Shown here piece after piece: positions 22,931 to 32,075 of a stretch of 33,633 bases of DNA. The notes under the pieces are model-generated. The model did no database searches. It saw only the letters and a list, made by a program, of their open reading frames with translations, and was not told where the DNA came from. The stretch covers positions 1 to 33,633 of the forward strand of contig JABDBQ010000032.1 in the NCBI GenBank assembly GCA_013288555.1. Reading direction: 5' to 3'. This DNA comes from Bacteroidota bacterium (GTDB taxonomy: Bacteria > Bacteroidota > Bacteroidia > CAILMK01). Numbering within the stretch: the stretch's first letter is position 1; every line of letters starts with the position of its first letter. Both the position numbers and the translations under genes were made by a program.

Positions 22931-23870
22931 AGCAATGTTATTTAACGTTTAACTCCATTTTTGGTGAAATCTGTTTCAAAGTCCTTTATTAAAGTTTACT
23001 TATTTTTTGTTTATAACAATCGCATTGGGGTATAAATTTCAAGAAATATAACCTGCTCGCGTTGAGCCTGAGCGAAGTGGTGACTCGGTGCGCATGGATA
23101 ACACAGTCTTCAGACTTGCGTATGCTAATGAAAGCACTTTAATAAAAGTGAAACAAATCCCAAAAAATATTCCTCTATAACTTATTGATTTAATATATGT
23201 TAAAAATTTATTTTCAAAAGTACCCACCCACTTTGGCATCTCACTATATATGTATGTAAAAACAGGCGTAAGGCGTAAGTGGCTGGCGCGAGAAAATCAT
23301 GTTAATCATTTAATCATATGAATCAAGCCTGTCCCGACTTATTCGGGGGTTCAGACAATTTTCGGGAACAAAATCAGATCTCTTCCCGAGCACTCGGGAT
23401 CAAGATGACAAAGCTGTAGAGATAAACCGCTGTATTTGGGCATTCTGGTCTATTATTTTCCTGATATCCCCTGTTATTTGTCAATGAGTTACGTGTATGT
23501 ATTTTAAAATCAATCAGTTAAAAAATGAAAAAATAAATTTCCTGTTATATCAGGGAAAACACGTGTCCCGACTTATTCGGGAGGGCAGAATAGTTAAAAG
23601 GGCATTTTGGTGGTAATCGGAGCAAATCCCCCTGCCCCCCGAAGAAGTCGGGACAGGCCCTTACAAGGGGGAATCCCTATTCATAACATTTGCATTTTAA
23701 TTTCCAAATTGTCTCATTGTCCCATTAAACACATTAGCACATTATTGTATTAGCACAACTTGTCCCGACCTATTCGGGATTATCGCATCATCCATTCCCA
23801 AATAGTTTTGGATTTTCCCTACTTTTGAACGCAAACTGAACAAAAACATCTCATCATAAAATTATAAGCT
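22931..23870. other. Gene-free, repeat-rich 940-bp region
   Basis: No convincing gene was found. The region holds a GAGCCTGAGCGAAGTGG-type repeat fragment near 23063-23092, a GCGTAAGGCGTAAGTGG simple repeat (23266-23283), TAATCAT words (23300-23320), and five TCCCGA/TCGGGA palindromes (23332-23348, 23384-23399, 23566-23582, 23637-23653, 23763-23779). It also holds a CCCCCTGCCCCCC...AAGGGGGAATCC inverted repeat around the fourth palindrome, and CATTAGCACATT-type words (23728-23756). A weak inverted pair (TTTTCCTGATAT near 23456 and ATATCAGGGAAAA near 23547) is also present. Confidence 0.7.
23820..23827 (+). promoter_or_regulatory. -7 promoter box of the YfhO-type gene
   Basis: TACTTTTG matches TAnnTTTG exactly, 43 nt before the ATG at 23871. 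No -33 box is seen at the standard distance. Confidence 0.45.
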
Positions 23871-26465
23871 ATGAATATGGCCTCTATCGGCAGGAAATTA
23901 TTGCCCCATTTTATCATTGTTATTATTTTCCTCATTGTGTCTGCAATGTACATGTCTCCTGTTGTGGAAGGCAAGGTCATGCATCAGCACGACGTGAATA
24001 TGTTCTCTGGCAGCTACCAGGAGGTCAAAACTTTCCAGGATAAAACAGGGGAACGTACCCTGTGGACGAATTCCATGTTCGGTGGGATGCCAACTTATTC
24101 CATCGCACCCTATTCTCCAAATAATATGCTGGGAACCAGTTGGATATGGAATGTTTTCGTGAGCGGCAATTCATTGCCTAAACCCATGAATGTCTTCTTT
24201 TTGTATTGCCTTGCTTTTTATCTGCTCATGCTCTCGTTCCGGATCAATCCCTGGTTGAGCATGATAGGAGCTCTGGCTTTTGCGTTTTCTTCTTTTAATA
24301 CCATTATATTAGAAGCAGGACACATGTTGCAGGCCTATGCCCTGGCGACAGGTCCACTGGTGTTGGCAGCAACTGTTTTTACTATACGTTTCAGGAAATA
24401 TTTCCTGGGCGGCGCTTTGTTTGCATTGGCGCTGGCACTGCACTTAAAGGCAAATCACCCGCAGATGACCTATTATTTTGTACTGATAACGGCCTTATTT
24501 GTACTTGCGGAATTTATTTATCATGTGCGTGAAAAACAATTGGCCCCGTTTATCAAGTCAATGATTGCCATAGGTTTCGGAGCTGTTATTGCTTTCGGTA
24601 CCTATGTTACTTTTTTCCTTACAACAAATGAATATTCTAAAGTAAGTACCCGTGGGAAAACCGAGCTTACCCATAAGCAGCCTGGTGACCAGGAGGTCAA
24701 TTCATCAGGATTGAATATTAATTATGCATTTGACTACAGTTATGGTGTGGGTGAAACTTTTACTTTGATGATCCCTGATTTCAGGGGTGGAAATGCGGAT
24801 GCTATCGGCAATACCCACAAAGGTGTATTGAAAAGCGCCGATCCTGAATTGCGCCAGGAAGTAATGCAACTGGATCAATACTGGGGTGAAGATTCAGGAT
24901 CCGGACCCTATTATTTCGGAGCCATCATCTGCTTTCTGTTTGTATTGGGAATGTTCTTATTAAAAACGCATTATAAGTGGTGGGTACTGGCTGTTGCTGC
25001 GCTCGGAATTATGCTGAGCTGGGGGAAGAACTTCCTGGATTTCAATTCGTTTATGTTCTATCATTTCCCAATGTACGATAAGTTCAGGTCGGTCAATTTC
25101 AGTATGTTTATGGCCGCGGTGGTTGTACCCATTCTCGCTATCCTGGTGTTGAATAAAATACTGGAAGGCATAGAATGGAATAAAAAGACAACGAAAAATT
25201 TATATATCGCTTTCGGCATTACGGGCGGACTTTGTGTGCTGTTCTGGCTATTCCCTTCCCTTGCAGGGGATTTCTCGAAACCAAATAATGGAGACAGTGC
25301 TATTTTCCAGGGACAGAAAGTTTCGCAACAAGTGCAGGATGCCATTACCGGAGCCCTTCAGGATGCAAGGACAGAAATTTTGAGAGGTGATGCTATAAGG
25401 TCTTTTATTTTCATACTCCTGGCCGCCCTTACCATTTGGCTGTATTCCAAACAATGGCAGTTTTTTGCGGGCAAATCCGGTAAGAATGTTGTGATAGGTA
25501 TATTTTTTGTCCTTATTCTTGGTGATCAATGGGCGGTTGACAAAAGATACCTGACAGACAAAAACTTTGAACCCAAGAAAACCGAATCGTATGAACCGAC
25601 AGAAGCGGATGCATATATTCTCCAGGATAAAGATCCTGATTACAGGGTATTGAATTTATTGGACATGCGCCCTGCCGCACCTTTTAACGACGCGTCTACA
25701 TCTTATTTTCATAAATCAATCGGCGGATATAGTGGTGCCAAGATCAGGAGGATACAGGATATTGCTGAAAGATATCTTTATTCAGTAACCAGCCAATTAG
25801 ATCAGTATGCCGGAAAAAGTCCCGGTGACCAGTTGATCAATTATCTTCAGAAATCCCGCAAACTTGGAGTCCTGAATATGATGGATTGCAAATATATCAT
25901 TGCGGGTGAGGGACAGAAAGATATTATTCTCAATCCTTATCATCTCAATCATGCCTGGTTTGTGAAGGGCGTTAAAATGGTGGCGGATGCAGATACCGAA
26001 CTTGGTTCTCTCAATGGGTTTAACCCGGCAGATACAGCTATAATGGATGTAGGAGTTAACCATCCTGATTTTAAAGCATATATGGAAGGATATCAACCGA
26101 AGTGGGACAGTACGGCTACCATCAAACTCGATTCGTATGCACCTAATGATCTCAAGTATTCTACTAAAGCCAACACTGAGCAGTTTGCCGTGTTCTCTGA
26201 AGTATATTATGACAATGGCTTAGGCTGGGATGTATTTGTTGACGGACAAAAGCAATCTCACGTCAGGGTCAATTATCTGCTTCGGGGCATGAGGATTCCT
26301 GCAGGAACACATACCATCGAATTTAAATTCGAGCCAAAATCTTTTGCCACGGGAGAAAAAATAGCCATGATCAGCTCATTAATTATGCTTTGCGGGCTTC
26401 TGGGTTCTGCGGGTTGGGAAATATGGAGAAACCGTAAAAAAGATGAAGAACAGGAGGAAGTATAG
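23871..26465 (+). CDS. YfhO family polytopic membrane protein
   Basis: An 864-aa membrane protein with about 12-13 predicted helices: first at about 10-29, then a block from 107 to 265, one at 345-365, and more to about 560 plus one at 833-850. The first periplasmic loop carries KVMHQHDVNMFSGSYQEVKTF and the following TLWTNSMFGGMPTY, typical of the family. These resemble GT-C glycosyltransferases using lipid-linked sugars; YfhO itself is linked to teichoic acid glycosylation in Bacillus. A large soluble region (about 570-820) ends with VYYDNGLGWDVFVDGQ and PAGTHTIEFKFEP. The substrate in Bacteroidota is unknown. Confidence 0.9.
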   Translation: MNMASIGRKLLPHFIIVIIFLIVSAMYMSPVVEGKVMHQHDVNMFSGSYQEVKTFQDKTGERTLWTNSMFGGMPTYSIAPYSPNNMLGTSWIWNVFVSGNSLPKPMNVFFLYCLAFYLLMLSFRINPWLSMIGALAFAFSSFNTIILEAGHMLQAYALATGPLVLAATVFTIRFRKYFLGGALFALALALHLKANHPQMTYYFVLITALFVLAEFIYHVREKQLAPFIKSMIAIGFGAVIAFGTYVTFFLTTNEYSKVSTRGKTELTHKQPGDQEVNSSGLNINYAFDYSYGVGETFTLMIPDFRGGNADAIGNTHKGVLKSADPELRQEVMQLDQYWGEDSGSGPYYFGAIICFLFVLGMFLLKTHYKWWVLAVAALGIMLSWGKNFLDFNSFMFYHFPMYDKFRSVNFSMFMAAVVVPILAILVLNKILEGIEWNKKTTKNLYIAFGITGGLCVLFWLFPSLAGDFSKPNNGDSAIFQGQKVSQQVQDAITGALQDARTEILRGDAIRSFIFILLAALTIWLYSKQWQFFAGKSGKNVVIGIFFVLILGDQWAVDKRYLTDKNFEPKKTESYEPTEADAYILQDKDPDYRVLNLLDMRPAAPFNDASTSYFHKSIGGYSGAKIRRIQDIAERYLYSVTSQLDQYAGKSPGDQLINYLQKSRKLGVLNMMDCKYIIAGEGQKDIILNPYHLNHAWFVKGVKMVADADTELGSLNGFNPADTAIMDVGVNHPDFKAYMEGYQPKWDSTATIKLDSYAPNDLKYSTKANTEQFAVFSEVYYDNGLGWDVFVDGQKQSHVRVNYLLRGMRIPAGTHTIEFKFEPKSFATGEKIAMISSLIMLCGLLGSAGWEIWRNRKKDEEQEEV

Positions 26466-26542
26466 TATGGCCAACGGCTTCAATTATGTGCTAAACTTGA
26501 AGCGATTATAATTTTTGTCTCCGGATTCCGTTCTCAATATTT

Positions 26543-26550
26543 TAATATTG
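26543..26550 (+). promoter_or_regulatory. -7 promoter box of the PKD/T9SS gene
   Basis: TAATATTG has one mismatch to TAnnTTTG and ends 7 nt before ATG 26558. A TTTG at 26514-26517 lies 25 nt upstream, slightly farther than usual. Confidence 0.35.
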
Positions 26551-26557
26551 ACGCGAA

Positions 26558-27598
26558 ATGCCTGGCAAAATCCTTTGGTTTGCAATGCTCCTCATTACAT
26601 TCTTTAATTATAAAGTTAAAGCGCAGGTTCGTGAATATCTCATCTGCACAAATGATACATTCATATATCCCCAGGTGATTGACAGTGCCTATTACCGCAT
26701 CGATTTTGGAGATGGAGACCACGACAGCGGATATTATCCAATCAAACACCTGTACCAAAAAAGCGGGAAATATAACCTGGTTGTTAAAAAGATATTGAAA
26801 GCCGGAACTGTTATAAACCAATATGTTGCAAGAGTTGGGTCACTGCCAAAACCTGCATTTGAAGCGCATTCCGGATGCTATCTCTATCAGTTTACAAATC
26901 AGATGCCTGATACTGTTATGGTAAATGGAGGCTGGCTATGGGAATTTGGAGATGGTATATCTTCGTCGGGAGAATCGCCCACTCATTTATATCTTAATGC
27001 CTCAGGCTTTAAAGTGCAACTGGAATATGCCCGCAAAAACCAGTGTAGCAGTAGTATTTCAAAAATGATCTATACAAGCTCCGGCTTTTATCCCGGATTT
27101 GATGTGCATATTAACAAAAACGAGGCGATCTTTTTACCTTTGGATACTTCAGAAAACTATTATCACTGGGATTTTTCAAACACCGATACTTCCAACGCCT
27201 TGTTCCCTATTCACACATTCAATAAACCGGGAACGTATCCGGTAAGCCTAACTATTAAAACTTCAGCGGGCTGTGAAACCTTCTATACTGATACTATTTC
27301 TGTTACTTCGGCCGGTATTCAGCCATTGACAGTAAATTCTGACCTCTTCGCCGCATACCCCAATCCCTTCCATAATGATATGGTCATTCACTATGAAATT
27401 ATCGGGGCTAAATTCGTAATAATGAATATTTACGATATCTCCGGGAGACTGGCAGCCAGTATTTTAAATGAAAGGCAAAGCAGTGGCAGATATGATCTTC
27501 ACTTTAATGCATCGAATTACGGATTGAAGCGTGGAATGTATATGCTGGGTGCTTATTTTGACCAGGAATATTTCAGCCAGAAACTTATTATGGAATAG
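26558..27598 (+). CDS. Secreted PKD-domain protein with T9SS sorting domain
   Basis: A 346-aa exported protein. The signal peptide covers about 1-23 (ending KVKAQ). Three PKD-like beta-sandwich units follow, recognised by YRIDFGDGDHDSG...IKHLYQKSGKYNLVVK, WLWEFGDGISSSGESPTHLYLNASG and YHWDFSNTDTSNALFPIHTFNKPGTYPVSLTI. The C-terminus (about 260-346) is a type A T9SS sorting domain (LFAAYPNPFHNDMVI...YDISGRLAASIL...GLKRGMYMLG). No enzymatic domain is present, so it is probably a surface structural or adhesive protein. Its -7 box lies 7 nt before the ATG. Confidence 0.9.
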   Translation: MPGKILWFAMLLITFFNYKVKAQVREYLICTNDTFIYPQVIDSAYYRIDFGDGDHDSGYYPIKHLYQKSGKYNLVVKKILKAGTVINQYVARVGSLPKPAFEAHSGCYLYQFTNQMPDTVMVNGGWLWEFGDGISSSGESPTHLYLNASGFKVQLEYARKNQCSSSISKMIYTSSGFYPGFDVHINKNEAIFLPLDTSENYYHWDFSNTDTSNALFPIHTFNKPGTYPVSLTIKTSAGCETFYTDTISVTSAGIQPLTVNSDLFAAYPNPFHNDMVIHYEIIGAKFVIMNIYDISGRLAASILNERQSSGRYDLHFNASNYGLKRGMYMLGAYFDQEYFSQKLIME

Positions 27599-27631
27599 CC
27601 TGGTTTTAAACTTTCTTTTTCTAAAATAAAC

Positions 27632-27639
27632 TAATTTTG
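27632..27639 (+). promoter_or_regulatory. -7 promoter box of nuoF
   Basis: TAATTTTG matches TAnnTTTG, 40 nt before the nuoF ATG. It indicates that nuoF is transcribed on its own here. Confidence 0.45.
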
Positions 27640-27679
27640 TACCAAATATCTCTCACTGACAAGAGGTGTTGCGAAAACT

Positions 27680-29026
27680 ATGGCTCAAAAAATATTGTTC
27701 ACTAATATTGATGTTCCCGGCATCAATACCTTCGAGGTGTACCGCAAAAACGGGGGCTATGCTTCAATCGAAAAAGCACTTAAAAAAATGACCCCTGATG
27801 AGGTGATGGAGGAAGTAAAAACCTCTGGATTGCGGGGCAGGGGTGGGGCAGGATTCCCGACCGGAATGAAATGGAGCTTTCTTGACAGGAAATCAAATAA
27901 CCCGAGATATTTGGTTTGTAACGCTGACGAGAGTGAGCCAGGTACGTTCAAAGACAGGTACCTGATGGAACATATTCCGCATTTGCTTATCGAAGGAATG
28001 ATAACGTCTTCTTATGCGTTGGGGGCTAATACTTCCTATATTTATATCAGGGGTGAATTCAGATGGATCATCAAAATCCTGGAAAAAGCCATTGGTGAAG
28101 CCAAAGCAAACGGATTCTTAGGAAAAAATATTTTAGGTTCGGGATATGATCTCGAATTATATGTGCATAGCGGTGCCGGCGCTTATATATGTGGTGAAGA
28201 AACAGCACTATTAGAGTCACTTGAAGGCAAAAGAGGCAATCCAAGGATCAAGCCGCCATTCCCTGCGGTTCAGGGCTTATATGCCTGCCCTACGGTTGTG
28301 AACAACGTAGAGACAATTGCGGCTGTAGTACCGATCATCAATATGGGAGGAGCAGAGTATGCAAAATTCGGTATCGGGAAAAGTACCGGTACCAAACTGA
28401 TTTCAGCCTGTGGAAACATAAATAAGCCGGGCGTTTATGAAATAGAAATGGGCCTTCCCGTTGAGGAGTTTATATACAGCGATCAATGGTGTGGAGGCAT
28501 CGCAAATGGCAAAAAAATGAAAGCTGTGGTTGCGGGAGGTTCTTCAGTTCCTATATTACCTACGGAACTTATACTTAAGAATATAAATGGCGAAGGCCGC
28601 GTAATGTCCTATGAATCACTCGCGGATGGTGGTTTTGTATCGGGAACGATGTTGGGTTCAGGTGGTTTTATTGTTTTTGATGAAACGCAATGTATCGTAC
28701 GCAATACCTGGAATTTCACAAGGTTCTATCATCACGAAAGTTGCGGACAATGTTCTCCTTGCCGCGAAGGCACGGGATGGATGGAAAGGGTATTGCATAG
28801 GATAGAATATGGCAAAGGACAACAAAGTGATATTGATTTACTGGTTGATGTGGCTAAGAAAATAGAAGGAAATACCATTTGTCCGCTTGGTGATGCAGCA
28901 GCATGGCCTGTAGCCAGTGCCATCCGTCATTTCCGGCATGAATTCGAATATCACATCAATCATCCTGAAAAAGTATTCGAGGATGGCCATGTATATCAGC
29001 CTGTTGAGGAGATGATGATTGGATAA
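27680..29026 (+). CDS. nuoF: NADH-quinone oxidoreductase subunit F, encoded alone
   Basis: A 448-aa subunit carrying the NADH site, FMN and iron-sulfur cluster N3 of respiratory complex I. GLRGRGGAGFPTGMKW (from about 50) and CNADESEPGTFKDR are the NADH and FMN motifs. SLBB-like sequence is in the middle. The N3 ligands are in ESCGQCSPCREGTGW (Cys355, 358, 361) plus the later ICPLGD cysteine. There is no ferredoxin extension, which argues against a HydB-type hydrogenase subunit. nuoE and nuoG are not next to it, although these usually form a block. nuoN lies 3 kb away on the other strand. Confidence 0.95.
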   Translation: MAQKILFTNIDVPGINTFEVYRKNGGYASIEKALKKMTPDEVMEEVKTSGLRGRGGAGFPTGMKWSFLDRKSNNPRYLVCNADESEPGTFKDRYLMEHIPHLLIEGMITSSYALGANTSYIYIRGEFRWIIKILEKAIGEAKANGFLGKNILGSGYDLELYVHSGAGAYICGEETALLESLEGKRGNPRIKPPFPAVQGLYACPTVVNNVETIAAVVPIINMGGAEYAKFGIGKSTGTKLISACGNINKPGVYEIEMGLPVEEFIYSDQWCGGIANGKKMKAVVAGGSSVPILPTELILKNINGEGRVMSYESLADGGFVSGTMLGSGGFIVFDETQCIVRNTWNFTRFYHHESCGQCSPCREGTGWMERVLHRIEYGKGQQSDIDLLVDVAKKIEGNTICPLGDAAAWPVASAIRHFRHEFEYHINHPEKVFEDGHVYQPVEEMMIG

Positions 29027-29033
29027 TGTCTCT

Positions 29034-29071
29034 TGTCATTTCGATCCCGAATGCTCGGGAGAGAAATGACA
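29034..29071. terminator. Hairpin between convergent nuoF and ABC ATPase genes
   Basis: TGTCATTTC pairs with GAAATGACA, enclosing the palindrome TCCCGA-ATGC-TCGGGA (29045-29060): a 9-bp stem, a 2-nt mismatch, then a 6-bp stem. It lies 7 nt after the nuoF stop and 8 nt after the ATPase stop. It could end both transcripts, though neither side has a T-tract. Confidence 0.55.
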
Positions 29072-29078
29072 AAAACCA

Positions 29079-30827
29079 TTAGCGGGGAATGGCGTCGATT
29101 AGTTTTCGGGTATAGTCTGTTTTCGGGGTATTGAAAATCTCTTCAGGTGTTCCCATTTCTTCAATTTTCCCGGAATTCATGATCATGATCCTGTCCGACA
29201 TGAATTTTACGACTGAAAGATCATGAGAAATGAAGATATATGTCAAGCCAAATGTTTCCTTCAGATCATTTAAAAGATTGAGTACCTGTGCCTGTACAGA
29301 TACATCCAGCGCAGAAACGGATTCATCACAGATAATGAATCTGGGTTCAACAGCAAGAGCCCTTGCAATACCGATGCGCTGCCTTTGCCCCCCACTGAAC
29401 TCATGCGGATACCTGTTGAATGCTTTGGCCGTAAGGCCAACCTTATCCAGCAGATCCAGAGCCTTTTGTTTCCTGTTTTTGTCGTCACCATGCAATCCAT
29501 GTACATACATAGGTTCGGTAATAGCATACCCGATGGTAAGCCGGGGATTGAGAGAGGAATAGGGATCCTGGAATATGATCTGAATATGTTTACGCATTTT
29601 GCGCATGGCATTTGCGGTCAACATCCGAATATCAGTGTTGTCAAAAATAATTTTTCCGGAATCAGGTTCCTGCAATCTTAAGATGCTGCGGCCCAGTGTT
29701 GTTTTTCCACAGCCCGATTCTCCGGCAAGACCTAATACTTCTCCGGGATAAACTTCAAAGCTTACACCATCCACTGCATTTACATACTCACTAACCTTTC
29801 CGAACAACCCTTTTTTTATCGGGAAACGGGTACTAATTTCTTCTATTTTAAGTATAGGATTCTGATTATAAAGTTTTTCCCGCCTTGTTATTTCATAGCC
29901 TTCCGGCATCAGTTTTTCATGAACAATAGCCTCTATTGTTTTACCTGAACCTGAGAATTCGCCTTTGTCATTCTCAATCACAAAATCGCTCATGGTCGGT
30001 AGTCTGAGAAGATTTTTGTCAAGAGGCGGTCGGCAAGCCAATAACCCCTGTGTATAAGGATGTTGAGGGTTAGTAAATATATCTGAAGTTTTGCCCTGTT
30101 CTACAATTTTGCCTTTGTACATCACCAGGGTTCTGTCGGCTATTTCTGCGATCACACCCAGGTCGTGGGTTATAAAAATAATACTCATCCCCATTTCTTT
30201 TTTCAGTTTGTCGATGAGTTCTATAATGCTTTTTTGAACCGTTACATCAAGGGCCGTTGTAGGTTCATCTGCAATCAGGATCTTTGGCTTGCATGATATA
30301 GCCATTGCAATCATAACCCGTTGTTTCTGTCCGCCTGAAAGTTGGTGCGGATAGGAGTCTACCATCTGCTCCGGTCGCGGCAACTGCACTTCTTTAAACA
30401 GTTCTATGGTTCTTTTTCTGGCTTCTTTTTTTGAAACATGCTGGTGCAGCGTGATGGCTTCCATAACCTGGTTTCCACAGGTAAATACAGGATTCAGGGA
30501 AGTCATGGGTTCCTGGAAAATCATGGCAATTTCTTTGCCACGGTAATGCCTTATCTCTTTGTTTGACAGGAGCAACAGATCAGGATTTTCTGCCGATAAA
30601 CCGTTGTAAAATATCTGGCCGCCGGTGATCTTTCCAGGAGGATCGGCGATCAGGCGCATGATGGAAAGAGAAGTAACCGATTTGCCTGAACCGGATTCAC
30701 CGACAATACCCAGTGTTTCACCGGGGTATAATTCGAAACTGACATCATTCACAGCCTTAACAACCTCATCCTCTGTTTGAAACACAGTGGTCAGGTTTTT
30801 GACTTCTAATAGCGGCTTATCTCCCAT
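29079..30827 (-). CDS. Fused DppD-DppF type peptide ABC transporter ATPase
   Basis: A 582-aa protein with two complete ABC ATPase domains. The first (1-about 260) has Walker [10 protein letters not shown], signature LSGGQKQRV and Walker [13 protein letters not shown]. The second (about 330-582) has [19 protein letters not shown] and [12 protein letters not shown]. Each is followed by the H-loop ([18 protein letters not shown]). The oligopeptide C-terminal motif ([11 protein letters not shown]) follows the first. Such fusions power Dpp/Opp/Gsi-type importers. No permease is adjacent; the DppB-like protein at 13541-14599 is a candidate partner. Its -7 box is 30837-30844. Confidence 0.94.
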   Translation of the reverse strand: MGDKPLLEVKNLTTVFQTEDEVVKAVNDVSFELYPGETLGIVGESGSGKSVTSLSIMRLIADPPGKITGGQIFYNGLSAENPDLLLLSNKEIRHYRGKEIAMIFQEPMTSLNPVFTCGNQVMEAITLHQHVSKKEARKRTIELFKEVQLPRPEQMVDSYPHQLSGGQKQRVMIAMAISCKPKILIADEPTTALDVTVQKSIIELIDKLKKEMGMSIIFITHDLGVIAEIADRTLVMYKGKIVEQGKTSDIFTNPQHPYTQGLLACRPPLDKNLLRLPTMSDFVIENDKGEFSGSGKTIEAIVHEKLMPEGYEITRREKLYNQNPILKIEEISTRFPIKKGLFGKVSEYVNAVDGVSFEVYPGEVLGLAGESGCGKTTLGRSILRLQEPDSGKIIFDNTDIRMLTANAMRKMRKHIQIIFQDPYSSLNPRLTIGYAITEPMYVHGLHGDDKNRKQKALDLLDKVGLTAKAFNRYPHEFSGGQRQRIGIARALAVEPRFIICDESVSALDVSVQAQVLNLLNDLKETFGLTYIFISHDLSVVKFMSDRIMIMNSGKIEEMGTPEEIFNTPKTDYTRKLIDAIPR

Positions 30828-30836
30828 GATTTATGG

Positions 30837-30844
30837 CAAATATA
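30837..30844 (-). promoter_or_regulatory. -7 promoter box of the fused ABC ATPase gene
   Basis: TATATTTG on the minus strand matches TAnnTTTG exactly and ends 9 nt before the ATG at 30827, implying a very short leader. Confidence 0.5.
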
Positions 30845-30960
30845 TTGAGATTAACCGTTAATACTGACTATTGCTGAAATAGGCGAAAAAATAGCGATAA
30901 ATGCCTGAAAATATCTGGTGCCATTGGACATGCTTTTCAGCCATTCTCAACTTATTGTCT

Positions 30961-30968
30961 TAACTTTT
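30961..30968 (+). promoter_or_regulatory. -7 promoter box of the VWA gene
   Basis: TAACTTTT has one mismatch to TAnnTTTG and ends 4 nt before the ATG at 30973, implying a leaderless mRNA. Confidence 0.4.
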
Positions 30969-30972
30969 ACCC

Positions 30973-31983
30973 ATGTTAGGCAGGAACCTCCTCTCACGGT
31001 TAGCTTTATTTATTCTGTCATTCTTCATTTCCTGTGGAGTTTCAGCACAGTTCAGGCTGCCCGGAAATATTTCCATTAATTCGGGTACACATGATTTTGG
31101 CATTATTAAAAAGGGCAGTACCAAATCAACTGACTTTATTCTTACCAACAATAGTAAGCTCAATCTGTATATATATCGCAATGTTGTTCCTGAAGATTTT
31201 AGCCTGGATTTTTCTTCCCAGATGATAGCACCTGGTCAGTCTGCCACGCTGCATCTTGAAGTATCAAGGTTGAAGCTGGGCTATTTTCATGAGATTGTCA
31301 ATGTATTCACAAGCGCCACCGGAGAAGCTTTCCCAATCCACATCACCGGTACGGTAGTACCTGTAGATTCCATTCAAAAGGACCCTAAAGACACTGTTGT
31401 TGAGCCAGGTGAATTGTCTTTGAATATTTATAAGCCTAATAATATTGTATTCCTTTTGGATGTTTCTGAATCCATGATGCGGTCCGACAGATTGCCTCTT
31501 GTAAAAATAGCTATGAAAAATCTCTTGAATTCGCTGAGGAGTATCGATCGGGTTTCAATTATTACTTATGCCAGCGGTGTTACGGTTTTATTGCCTTCTA
31601 CGCCTGCCGATCAGAAAGATGCAATTGCGGCTAAGATAGATGCGTTAAGAGCCAGGGGGAATACAGAAGGTGGGAAAGGGATAAGAGCTGCCTATAAAGT
31701 CGCCCGTGAGCATTTTATTCCCGGGGGTAATAATGAAATAGTGATTGCTACAGATGGTGATTTTGACCTGGATAAATCAAATGAAGTACTCTATAAATTT
31801 ATAAGGCACAATGCGGATGAAGGAATCATTATTTCAGTGGTTGGTGTTGGCAATATTGCGAGGGCTATTGCGCAGATGCAAACCATTGCAGAAAAAGGAT
31901 CAGGAAGCTATATACATATTAAAACGAGGGAAGACGCTGCCAATGTATTGCTTGACGAGATCATGAAACAATCGAAGAAATGA
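30973..31983 (+). CDS. Secreted DUF1573-like/VWA domain protein
   Basis: A 336-aa exported protein. Signal peptide about 1-25 (SFFISCGVSAQ), then an ASH/DUF1573-like beta-sandwich (about 36-128; INSGTHDFGIIKKGS, FILTNNSKLNLYIYR, ITGTVVP). A linker follows, then a von Willebrand factor A domain (about 155-330). The MIDAS metal site is complete in its first part: DVSES (Asp163, Ser165, Ser167); the later acidic ATDGDFD is present. Such proteins bind ligands or other envelope proteins. It is a single gene converging with nuoN. Confidence 0.88.
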   Translation: MLGRNLLSRLALFILSFFISCGVSAQFRLPGNISINSGTHDFGIIKKGSTKSTDFILTNNSKLNLYIYRNVVPEDFSLDFSSQMIAPGQSATLHLEVSRLKLGYFHEIVNVFTSATGEAFPIHITGTVVPVDSIQKDPKDTVVEPGELSLNIYKPNNIVFLLDVSESMMRSDRLPLVKIAMKNLLNSLRSIDRVSIITYASGVTVLLPSTPADQKDAIAAKIDALRARGNTEGGKGIRAAYKVAREHFIPGGNNEIVIATDGDFDLDKSNEVLYKFIRHNADEGIIISVVGVGNIARAIAQMQTIAEKGSGSYIHIKTREDAANVLLDEIMKQSKK

Positions 31984-32075
31984 TCAATAACTACAATGAT
32001 CAATGATCATTGTGCTGCTACAGTGATAGGCAATTTAAACATTTATTGATCATTGATAATTGATCATTTCTATTA
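31984..32075. repeat. GATCAATGATCATTG-rich spacer
   Basis: This 92-bp gap between the convergent VWA and nuoN genes is made of overlapping TGATCA, CAATGATCATTG and TTGATCATTGATAATTGATCA words, several of them palindromic. It may fold into hairpins that end both transcripts. No gene is present. Confidence 0.6.

Noticed and set aside
23039..23239. A 66-codon minus-strand frame in the gene-free region
   Set aside because: It crosses a common interspersed repeat fragment (GAGCCTGAGCGAAGTGG) and AT-rich sequence, with no family resemblance.
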